DNA of 64,000 nucleotides from Chloroflexota bacterium. GTDB taxonomy: Bacteria > Chloroflexota > Dehalococcoidia > Bin125. The notes under the pieces were generated by a model. The model worked only from the letters and a program-made list of their open reading frames with translations, did not search any database and had not been told where the DNA came from. Below are positions 1-7,254 of the stretch, one piece after another. The position numbers were made by a program, and so were the translations under genes. The stretch is from contig JAPPFB010000003.1 in the NCBI GenBank assembly GCA_028875225.1, positions 83,254 through 147,253 on the forward strand, written 5' to 3'. The stretch's first letter is position 1. Every line of letters begins with the position of its first letter.

Positions 1-940
1 CGATTCGTTGTTGGACGGCGAACTCGATGCGTTGGTCGACGCGGACCTGCGCGCGGATGCGCAACTCGGTGCTTCCTGTCTGGACCGCCTCTCCGGCGCA
101 GTGACGGAGGTTGTCGTAGACCGGCAGCGCGCGCAGCGCGTCAAGGTCGACGTTGGCCGTGAGCTCCGGAGTCGTACCGATCGCCAGGGCGAGGTGCGAA
201 CCGACGCCGAGCAACGCTCTGGCCAGCCGACTCTCAGTGCTGTCGACGAGCTCGGGACCCCTCGCGCCCGATGTCAGCGCGCGATGTTCCCTGTGCCGCG
301 TCCCATTGTCCACGCTCCACGCCACCGAGATCTGGTGCGTGAGCGCGCCGATGCTGAGGTTGCCTGGCAGACCGCCGATGCTGACCGAGGTCTCGCCGTC
401 CCGGCAGGCGATGGTCGTGCGAAGTTCGCCGTCGGGCGTGCCGACCGAGGTGCTGTACATCGAGACGCTGGTCACGAGGTCGCCATCCTCGCTGTGGTAG
501 GCGGAGTAGTGCGCGTCGCCGGCCCAGCCTTCCACTCCGCTGACGAGCTTCACGTCGCCGCGCGGCGAGGGTTCGAACTGGTCACTGCGCGCGAGCCGGC
601 CGTGTCCGGCTCTGTCGACCTCCAGCGTCAGCGGAGAGCTGACCAGCCAACGACCGGCGGAGACGGAGGCAGGATCGAATCGATGCGCTCGAGGCGTCAT
701 GGGCTCCACCCATTCGCCGCTGCTGTCGCGCACTCGCAGGCCGAATCGAACCTCGCCGTCTTCCAGGCGTTGCGCCGCAATGCGCACCTCGGCAGCGACG
801 TCAGCGCGTGGCTCCTGGCCGCGCGCGTCTCGGCCGGTCAGGACCAGCGCCACCACGGCGATCACCGCCGCAATCAGAACAACAGCGGCGATGGCAGTTC
901 GACGCTCAAGCAGCTGAGCCCGCTCGACGTGAAAATGCAT
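1..940 (-). CDS. Secreted or membrane-anchored protein of unknown function (partial)
   Basis: This reading frame is open from an ATG at 938-940 (reverse strand) to the left edge, so the C-terminus is missing; about 313 codons are visible. An AGGAGG ribosome binding site sits just upstream of the ATG and supports this start. A hydrophobic segment at about residues 16-32 (rich in A, V, I and L) follows a basic stretch and reads as a signal anchor. The remainder is soluble, probably beta-rich and extracytoplasmic, with no motif I recognise. The gene lies about 200 bases downstream of the response regulator on the same strand and may belong to the same regulon. The larger plus-strand open frame over this interval is a shadow. 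Function unknown. Confidence 0.7.
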   Translation of the reverse strand, partial: MHFHVERAQLLERRTAIAAVVLIAAVIAVVALVLTGRDARGQEPRADVAAEVRIAAQRLEDGEVRFGLRVRDSSGEWVEPMTPRAHRFDPASVSAGRWLVSSPLTLEVDRAGHGRLARSDQFEPSPRGDVKLVSGVEGWAGDAHYSAYHSEDGDLVTSVSMYSTSVGTPDGELRTTIACRDGETSVSIGGLPGNLSIGALTHQISVAWSVDNGTRHREHRALTSGARGPELVDSTESRLARALLGVGSHLALAIGTTPELTANVDLDALRALPVYDNLRHCAGEAVQTGSTELRIRAQVRVDQRIEFAVQQRI

Positions 941-1143
941 TCTGATCCTCCTGGGGACGCCTGCGTCGAAGTCTCACTTCGAGCATTGGCGCGGCAACAG
1001 ATCAGAATTGCCAGCTCGGACTTTCGCTTCGTACCAGAGCGATGTAGCGATTGAATGCTTCGTCGAGCGTTCGCTCGTGGCTGCCAGGGCAACCGAGCTG
1101 CGACGGGCTCGTCAACGGAGGTTCTACACGGAGGAGACTTGCA

Positions 1144-1827
1144 TCACTGCTCGTCGATGCCGACCACGATGTCATCGACCAGACCATTGCGTACGGCCCA
1201 GATGACGAGTTCCGGCTTGGTCTCGATACCCAACTTGTCCTGGATGCGATACAGGGTGTTGCGCACGGTGACGACGCTGATGCCCCGGTGTCTGGCGATC
1301 TCGCCATATGGCGTTCCGCTGGCGAAGTGGGTCAGCGTTTCCCGCTCGATCGCCGTCAGTCGTTCGAGGGGCTTCGTGGACTCCAGCGGTCGTTCCCCCC
1401 TGAGCATGGCGAACACGCGCTTAACGGCCTCGTCGGGCACGCGCAGGCGTCCGGCAGCCACGTCCAGCGTTGCGTCGACGAACTCCTGCGGCGGCGCATA
1501 CTTCTCGAGGTAGCCGGTGGCGCCAGCGGCGATGGCGTCGATGACCGCATCCTCCTGCGCCGCGGCGGTCAACATCATGACGCGCGTATCGGGCAGCAAC
1601 GCCATGAGTTCTCGGCAGGCGTCGATCCCGTCCTTACGCGGCATAATCACGTCCATCACGACGACTTGCGGTTTGAGTTCGGCGGCAGCGCGCAGCGCCT
1701 CCTCGCCGTCCCGGGCCTCGCCAACGACGGCGAACCGTCCAGAGCCTTCCAGCACGTCGCGCAGCCCCTGCCTCATGATCGGATGGTCATCGACGATCAG
1801 AACTGTGAACGACTCAGTCTCTGACAT
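1144..1827 (-). CDS. NarL/LuxR-family response regulator
   Basis: The 227-residue protein has an N-terminal receiver domain (about residues 8-125). It begins LIVDDHP, and the phosphoacceptor aspartate lies in VVVMDVIMP. A C-terminal LuxR-type helix-turn-helix follows (LTAIERETL ... GISVVTVRNTL). It is expected to be phosphorylated by the histidine kinase encoded immediately upstream and to act as a DNA-binding regulator. Its start (ATG at 1825-1827) overlaps the end of the kinase gene by 14 bases, indicating translational coupling. The frame extends further upstream in the kinase gene, but the receiver domain begins right after this methionine. Target genes are not visible; the secreted protein at 1-940 is the nearest candidate. 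Confidence 0.93.
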   Translation of the reverse strand: MSETESFTVLIVDDHPIMRQGLRDVLEGSGRFAVVGEARDGEEALRAAAELKPQVVVMDVIMPRKDGIDACRELMALLPDTRVMMLTAAAQEDAVIDAIAAGATGYLEKYAPPQEFVDATLDVAAGRLRVPDEAVKRVFAMLRGERPLESTKPLERLTAIERETLTHFASGTPYGEIARHRGISVVTVRNTLYRIQDKLGIETKPELVIWAVRNGLVDDIVVGIDEQ

Positions 1828-3142
1828 GGAAATCTCCGCCCTTGTTCGGCTCGCAGGGGACGATGCAGGTGATTTGCGTTCCGCCCGCGGGGCCCGCGCC
1901 GTCCACGTTGAACGTCCCGCCCATTGTCCTTGCATCCTCCTTCATGCCGAGGATCCCGCGTCCGCGAGCGGCGTAGTCGTTTGGCAGCCCGACGCCGTCG
2001 TCCGCGACCCGCAAACAGATCTGCTCGTTGGTGAAGCTGAGGTTGACCTCGACCCTGCTCGGATCAGCGTGAAGGAAGGCGTTGGTGAGCGCGTTGTGGG
2101 CGATGGCGAACAGTTGGGAGCGAACCGTCGTCGGCACGGCTCGCTCGGTCCCCGACTGCGAGAGTGAAGTGGGGATACCGGTGATCCGCTCAAACGTCGC
2201 GCAGTGCGACCACAGAACCCGTCCCAGTTCCCGACCTTCGACAATGTGCCCGGCATCAATCGGACCGCGCATTTCCCACATCGCCGACCTGGTCAGTTCG
2301 GCGGTCGCATCGAGCGTGGACTGCAGTTCATGATCGGATTCGTCGGCCAGGGCCCTGGCGCGGTGAATGCCGAGGTTGATCATCGACGCCGTCTGGGCGG
2401 TCGTGTCGTGGATCCTCTGGGAGAGTTGGATCCGCTCGTTGAGGGACTGCTGCTCTCGTGAGAGCGCCGACTGCCAGCGGAGCCGCTCGAAGCGGACAAT
2501 CATGCCGATCCCAACCGCAACGACGTACATCATGGCGACACGACCGAGCAGGACCATCTCCTGACCCCGATCGATGCTCAGTCCGGCGCCGGTCCAGAGG
2601 CAGGCAGCGATGTAGAGCAACGCAGCCAACGTTGTCCAACCGAGCGTGGCCGAGAGCGATGGGAACAGCACGGCAAACACCCCAAGCGCCGGGTAGAAGG
2701 CGACGAAGGCAAAGCTCGAGTATCCGCCGAGGATGAGGACAGCAAACGTGATCTGGGCCACGTCGCTGGCACTCAGCAACAGCAAGAGGCGCTGTGTGAT
2801 CGGTCGACGCTGGCGCAGCCGATAGTGGACCAGGCCGTTGACCAACAGTTGCAGGATCGGCAGGACGAGCGCTTCGGCCATGTCCGGATACCAGAAGCTC
2901 GGCCGATACGCGGTCAGAAAGACAACCACCAGCCAGATGAACCAGCGGCCCCAGAGCGAGATTCGGATCGCGTAGAGAACAACGTCCGGATCGCCCAGGC
3001 TGCCCGGCGTCAGGCCGTTCCGTACGGCGTACTCGACGGCCCGTCGCAGGTGCGACGGGCGTTCGCGCGCATCGTGGGTTGCACGATCCTGACCCGACCA
3101 GAGTGGGTTGTGTCGCGTTGCCTGAAGCTGTTCGTCCTTCAT
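1814..3142 (-). CDS. Sensor histidine kinase, HisKA_3 (NarL partner) type
   Basis: A membrane sensor kinase of about 442 residues. Its N-terminal half holds five or six hydrophobic segments (about residues 60-215) and no large extracellular loop. A HisKA_3-type dimerisation helix follows, with the phospho-histidine in QRIHDTTAQT. The GHKL ATPase has an N-box (IAHNALTNAFLHAD) and a G-box (VADDGVGLP, then GRGILGMKEDA). It forms an overlapping pair with the response regulator gene. An ATG at 3142 is chosen; an in-frame TTG at 3175 is possible, and neither has a good Shine-Dalgarno sequence. The signal sensed is unknown; a membrane-embedded sensor fits a lipid, redox or envelope cue. Confidence 0.9.
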   Translation of the reverse strand: MKDEQLQATRHNPLWSGQDRATHDARERPSHLRRAVEYAVRNGLTPGSLGDPDVVLYAIRISLWGRWFIWLVVVFLTAYRPSFWYPDMAEALVLPILQLLVNGLVHYRLRQRRPITQRLLLLLSASDVAQITFAVLILGGYSSFAFVAFYPALGVFAVLFPSLSATLGWTTLAALLYIAACLWTGAGLSIDRGQEMVLLGRVAMMYVVAVGIGMIVRFERLRWQSALSREQQSLNERIQLSQRIHDTTAQTASMINLGIHRARALADESDHELQSTLDATAELTRSAMWEMRGPIDAGHIVEGRELGRVLWSHCATFERITGIPTSLSQSGTERAVPTTVRSQLFAIAHNALTNAFLHADPSRVEVNLSFTNEQICLRVADDGVGLPNDYAARGRGILGMKEDARTMGGTFNVDGAGPAGGTQITCIVPCEPNKGGDFHVRD

Positions 3143-3443
3143 TACTGCGAATGTACGTCGGTTCGCCAGCGCCAACGAGAGCGACTGGTACCAATGTCAT
3201 GCGGGCACATCGCTACAAGCGCAGCTAGCAAAAGTGAACGCCCACTTCGGTCGGCCTCTTCTATCGCAACTCACGCGCGCAGTGAAATGCTGTATCTCAA
3301 CTGAGGAGCAGGAGGACGTTATGCGTCTGTTGCAAGACCAGCGAAGCTTCGTCCCCCTCTGTTGCTATTGGACTCGTTCCTTGTCGTGCAACTGGTGCTG
3401 ACAATCACAATGCCCGGAAGCACAATGCCCGGAAGCCTGTAGG
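3143..3443. other. Intergenic region between divergent genes
   Basis: This 300-base stretch separates the minus-strand kinase gene from the plus-strand MFS gene and should hold both promoters. Apart from the tandem duplication at 3406-3435, I see no gene or RNA. Confidence 0.6.
3406..3435. repeat. Perfect 15-bp tandem duplication
   Basis: The 15-mer CACAATGCCCGGAAG occurs twice back to back, ending 8 bases before the TTG start of the MFS exporter gene. The second copy occupies the place where the ribosome binding site would be. It may be a recent slippage duplication or two operator half-sites. Confidence 0.85.
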
Positions 3444-4754
3444 TTGGCGAGCGTCGAGGAGCGCCCATTGTTCAATCCGGAGACTTTCGCCGCGTTCCGC
3501 TATCGCGACTTCCGTGTCCTCTGGACAGCGACCTTTGTCCGCTCGGCCGCTCTGGCGCTGGAACTGGTCGCCCGCGCCGTATTGATCGTCGAACTGAGCG
3601 GCTCAGCCGTCCTGCTGGGGGCGGTGCTCGCGGCCTGGATGGCGCCCAATCTGTTGCTCTCGCCGTTCGCCGGTGTGATCGTCGATCGCTATCCCTATCG
3701 GCGGGTATTGATCGGCTCATTTCTGGCCAACGCAGTAGCATCCGGCGTGCTCTTCGTTCTGCTGATCGGCGACCAGGCCCAGAGCTGGCAGGTGATCTCG
3801 TTGTCGGCGCTGTCCGGCATCGGCTTCGTATTTTTCAATCTCGCGCGACGGGCGCTGCTGCCGGTGATCGTCGAGTCATCCCATCTTCGTTCGGCCACGG
3901 CACTCTCGCAGACGGGACAGACATCAGTCAAAATCGGTGGCGCGCTTCTCGCCGGACTGTTGTTGAGTATCGCCGACTTCACCTGGATGTTCGGTCTCAT
4001 GACTGCCTTCAGCTTGTTGGCCGCGCTGCTTGGAGCGAGGATTCAGACTCGGCAGCAGCGGAGGTCGGATGGCGATGTGGAGGTGCACTCCATCCTTGGC
4101 CAGATCACGGCGGGCGCGCGATGGGCGATTGAGACACGTTGGCCCATCGCGGTGCTGGTCATCACGGCCATGTCCTACATGTTCCTCCAGCCCTACGAGG
4201 CGGTGCTGATGCCGCTGGTGGTGATCGACGAACTGGGGCAGCATCGCTCGTGGGTCGGCTACCTGGCGGCCGTCGGCGGTCTCGGCGCAACCGTGGGCGC
4301 GGTATGGCTGGCCTCGCTGAAACAGATCCGCTCGCCCAACCTGTTGATGGTCGGGCTGATCGCCACAGGCGGCGCATCCCTGATCGGAATCGCGTTGGCG
4401 CCTCACCTCGCAGTGGCCGCTGTCTGCGTGTTCTTCGCCACTGCCTGCGTCTACAACATGGCCACCGTGGCCAACCTCGCACTTCTTGCTCATGCTCCCG
4501 AAGAAATGCGTGGACAGGCGCTCACCCTGATGAACCTGGTCCAGGGCACGATCCTGATCGGCGCGCTGATCGCGGGCGCACTGGTCGACTCGCTCGGGCC
4601 GCAGGGAGGGTTGTTGACGATGGCAGCCTGCCTGCTCGGCGCTTCCCTGCTGGCACTCTCAATGCCCCGTGTGCGCTGGTGGCTCTGGAGGCGGCGCATG
4701 TACACGGACCTCACCGCCGCGGACTGGATGCGCGCGAGCGAAGGCGATCGCTAG
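3444..4754 (+). CDS. MFS transporter, enterobactin-exporter-like (MFS_3)
   Basis: A 436-residue protein with about 12 hydrophobic segments. The N-terminal pattern FAAFRYRDFRVLWTATFVRS is typical of the EntS/MFS_3 exporter family. The loop after helix 2 (VDRYPYRRVL) matches the family's basic motif A region. Such proteins use the proton gradient to export small molecules such as siderophores or drugs; the substrate here cannot be inferred. The only start near the conserved N-terminus is a TTG at 3444, preceded by the tandem repeat. The length is normal for the family. The gene stands alone and diverges from the two-component operon. Confidence 0.88.
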   Translation: MASVEERPLFNPETFAAFRYRDFRVLWTATFVRSAALALELVARAVLIVELSGSAVLLGAVLAAWMAPNLLLSPFAGVIVDRYPYRRVLIGSFLANAVASGVLFVLLIGDQAQSWQVISLSALSGIGFVFFNLARRALLPVIVESSHLRSATALSQTGQTSVKIGGALLAGLLLSIADFTWMFGLMTAFSLLAALLGARIQTRQQRRSDGDVEVHSILGQITAGARWAIETRWPIAVLVITAMSYMFLQPYEAVLMPLVVIDELGQHRSWVGYLAAVGGLGATVGAVWLASLKQIRSPNLLMVGLIATGGASLIGIALAPHLAVAAVCVFFATACVYNMATVANLALLAHAPEEMRGQALTLMNLVQGTILIGALIAGALVDSLGPQGGLLTMAACLLGASLLALSMPRVRWWLWRRRMYTDLTAADWMRASEGDR

Positions 4755-4883
4755 TACTACCCATCCAATGGACCACTGACCGGGGGTCGATCCGCTATCG
4801 GTCTCTCTATCAGAACGCTCTTTTCGACGGCTGGGAGCGTGCTTATGATTTCGCCAGCCGACTGATAGCTGAAAGGACCATCC

Positions 4884-5078
4884 ATGGCCTCCCCGACTCC
4901 AGCCAACCTGCGTCTTCGCATGACTCTGCAACTCTCCGACGAGATTCGCGGCCAACGCGGCGTCAGCGAAGGCGACGCGCTCCAGGCTGCGGCGACCATC
5001 AGCTCAGGTATGTCGCTGAACGAGATCAGAATCTCGCTCGGCGTTTGGCCCAACACCGTCGACGCAGCCGCGACCTAA
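4884..5078 (+). CDS. Small hypothetical protein (64 aa)
   Basis: A 64-residue frame starts at an ATG preceded by GAAAGGA about 7 bases upstream, which is good initiation context. The protein is hydrophilic and probably helical (LRMTLQLSDEIRGQRG, then SGMSLNEIRISLGVWP). Its second half (SLNEIRISLGVWPNTV) could form a small helix-turn-helix, but that is speculative. It follows the MFS gene by 129 bases. A minus-strand frame overlaps the same interval but has a less protein-like composition. Confidence 0.4.
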   Translation: MASPTPANLRLRMTLQLSDEIRGQRGVSEGDALQAAATISSGMSLNEIRISLGVWPNTVDAAAT

Positions 5079-5676
5079 TCGGCTCACACAATCACTAGTG
5101 CGCGCGGTGGACCACAAGTGGAATGCATCCGACAGCTGGACCCGAAACTTCCAGCCAACATGAAGCCTGTGTCAGCTTCGATCGACTGAATATGGGTCAG
5201 CGCTCCAGTTGGCGACATCGTTTCTGCGATCGCGAACCGTTGCGCGGCCTGTTGATCTCAACAGTTGCCGTGCCCGACTCACTCGCCTGCATGTGAACCA
5301 GGGCTTTGCATGATCTTTGCGGCACACTTCAAGGATTGTGAACTCGTGGAGCGGTTCCAGACCTCCAATGCTCCCCGCTCGCGGCGGCTCATCATTGCCC
5401 GCCTGTCGATAGATGCAAGCAGCAGAACCCCGTCCACCGTCTTGATTGACGATGACTACGAGGCTGACTTCGCCACATGCTTGGGTGAAGCCGAGCGGAG
5501 ATTGCCCCAGACGCGGCTCTGCCCGAGCCAACACGCAGTCCACTTGAGCGCCCATGGGGTATGCACCTTAGGTCCAGCGACGCTCTCCACTCGAAGGTTC
5601 TCGATGTTGTCCAGTTTGGTGGCCAGAGGACTCAACTGCGCCCGGCAGAATCCTCGTTGCCTGTTACGTTGCGGCG
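5079..5676. other. Intergenic region with a divergent repeat copy
   Basis: About 600 bases with no convincing gene. Minus-strand frames exist but lack ribosome binding sites and recognisable domains. The right part contains a divergent copy of the interspersed repeat at 5572-5622. Confidence 0.5.
5572..5622 (-). repeat. Divergent copy of the ~58-bp interspersed repeat
   Basis: Read on the minus strand the segment has CCACCAAACT, then GGACAACATCGAGAACCTTC, then GAGTGGAG. It aligns without gaps to the island repeats at the left 10 bases and again at GAACCTTCGAG. The middle differs (GGACAACATC instead of TTCCTAAAAGC). It lies just upstream of the second MFS gene and in the opposite orientation to the island copies. 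Confidence 0.5.
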
Positions 5677-6927
5677 ATGAGCGATCTCGCCGCCGAGAGG
5701 CGAGCCTTGCGCGGCCTGCCGCTCCCGGTGATCGCCGTCGCGCTGGCCGTTGCGTCGACCCTGCTCGGCGATTCGATGCTCTACGCCGTGATGCCCTCGC
5801 AGCCCGAATCATGGATGCTGTCGCTGCCGGCGGTCGGCATCTTGCTCTCCGCCAATCGACTGATTCGGCTCGTCACCAACTCCGTGGCAGCCGTGATCTT
5901 CCAATGGTTCGGCCGACGCGGCCCCTTTATCGCGGCCCTGTTGCTGTCCGTCGTGGTCACGCTCTGCTACGGCTGGTCCACCGCCTTCGGACTGCTGCTG
6001 GCGGCGAGGATGGGCTGGGGGTTCTGCTGGTCGATCCTCCGGTTGGGCGGTTTCTGGACCGTGCTGACCGAGGCCGGCGACCACAACCGCGGGCTCTTGA
6101 TGGGCGCCTACTCGGCGATCGTGCGGATGGGATCGGTAGGCGGCGTGCTGCTGGGCGCGGCCCTCGCCGACCTCTTCGGGCACAAGCTGACCTTGACCCT
6201 CTTCGCCGCCGTGATGGCAGGGACCGCCGTTGCCTGGACGCTCACGAGCCGGCGACCAGCGCTCGCCGGGCAATCGACACCGCAGAAGTCCGAACGCGCC
6301 GACCTCCGCGCGGTGCTCGCAGACCGGCGCTTGCTGGTCACCTGCGGCGCGATCCTGGTTACCGGGCTCGTCTTCTCCGGCCTGGTCACCGCCTCGCTCG
6401 GCTTCTATCTGAGCGCACACTTCGGCCAACAGATTGCGGTCCTCGGGGTCGCTCTCGGGGTCACGACCGCAACCGGCATTCTGCTCGGCTCGCAGTGGCT
6501 GCCGCTCTCGCCCCTGTTCGGCTACCTGTCCGACCGCTTCGGCCGCGTCACGGTGATCAGCGGAGGCTTTGCGACCGGCGCCGCCGGACTGATCGTGCTG
6601 GCCGCCTCCAACTCAATCTGGTTGATCCTGGCAGCCGTACTCTTTGCCTTCGTCGCCTCCACCGCGCTGACGGTGACGCTGCATGCGACGGCCGGGGACC
6701 TCGCCCCGCCCGACCGTCGCAACGCCGTGCTCAGCGCCTACGCGACCTTTCTCGACCTGGGCAGCGCTCTCGGTCCGTTGATTGGGCTGTCATTCGCCAG
6801 CCTCGCCGCGCTGCAAGGACTTTACAGCGGAGCAGCTGTGTTGCTGCTCGTGGCAGCCCTCAGCTTCTGGCTCGTCTTTCGAAGCAGGACATCCCGAGCT
6901 GTCCACTCCCACCCGAGCGAGACATGA
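5677..6927 (+). CDS. MFS transporter
   Basis: A 416-residue membrane protein with about 12 hydrophobic segments. Motif-A-like basic loops follow helix 2 (QWFGRRGPFIAALL) and the equivalent helix of the second half (GYLSDRFGRVTVISGG). The two halves and the DRFGR loop place it in the drug/metabolite major facilitator family. It is probably a proton-coupled exporter; the substrate is unknown. The ATG at 5677 precedes a short basic N-terminus and the first helix. A much longer plus-strand frame across the same bases (5265-7115) is a shadow, rich in Arg, Pro and Ala. Confidence 0.88.
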   Translation: MSDLAAERRALRGLPLPVIAVALAVASTLLGDSMLYAVMPSQPESWMLSLPAVGILLSANRLIRLVTNSVAAVIFQWFGRRGPFIAALLLSVVVTLCYGWSTAFGLLLAARMGWGFCWSILRLGGFWTVLTEAGDHNRGLLMGAYSAIVRMGSVGGVLLGAALADLFGHKLTLTLFAAVMAGTAVAWTLTSRRPALAGQSTPQKSERADLRAVLADRRLLVTCGAILVTGLVFSGLVTASLGFYLSAHFGQQIAVLGVALGVTTATGILLGSQWLPLSPLFGYLSDRFGRVTVISGGFATGAAGLIVLAASNSIWLILAAVLFAFVASTALTVTLHATAGDLAPPDRRNAVLSAYATFLDLGSALGPLIGLSFASLAALQGLYSGAAVLLLVAALSFWLVFRSRTSRAVHSHPSET

Positions 6928-7121
6928 CCCAGCGACACATCCTAGCCTTCCTGGTTCAGCCTTCACCTTCGCCGTCTGCCGTCGCGCGAGATCGTCCAGC
7001 GCAGTACCAGCGGGGTGCCGTCGGCGTTGAGAGCGCCGGTCAGGTTGATCAGGGGTACGGCTCAGACGACGTCGAGGCAGACACACAGGGGCAAGAGCGC
7101 TCAATCTGCAGGTGAGGTATG

Positions 7122-7155
7122 TCAAGACTGGACAACATCAATCTTCAGAGACAGG
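7122..7155 (+). repeat. Possible remote copy of the interspersed repeat
   Basis: The run ACTGGACAACATC is identical to 13 bases of the divergent copy at 5572-5622, and the flanks are weakly similar (CTTCAGAGACAGGAGAG). It lies about 100 bases upstream of the hybrid kinase gene. This may be chance. Confidence 0.25.
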
Positions 7156-7254
7156 AGAGATATGAGCCTACTGTAAGATTATCTCTACATGGAGTGATCG
7201 GTGCGTTAGTGTTTGGCGACAGCGCCGACCAACTGGCCGAGCACGGGGGTCGCC

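Noticed and set aside
8..1054. 348-codon plus-strand frame at the left edge
   Set aside because: It mirrors the minus-strand secreted protein gene, has Arg/Ala-rich composition and no initiation signal.
5265..7115. 616-codon plus-strand frame
   Set aside because: It covers the MFS gene 5677-6927 in another frame; composition is Arg/Pro/Ala-rich with no domains.
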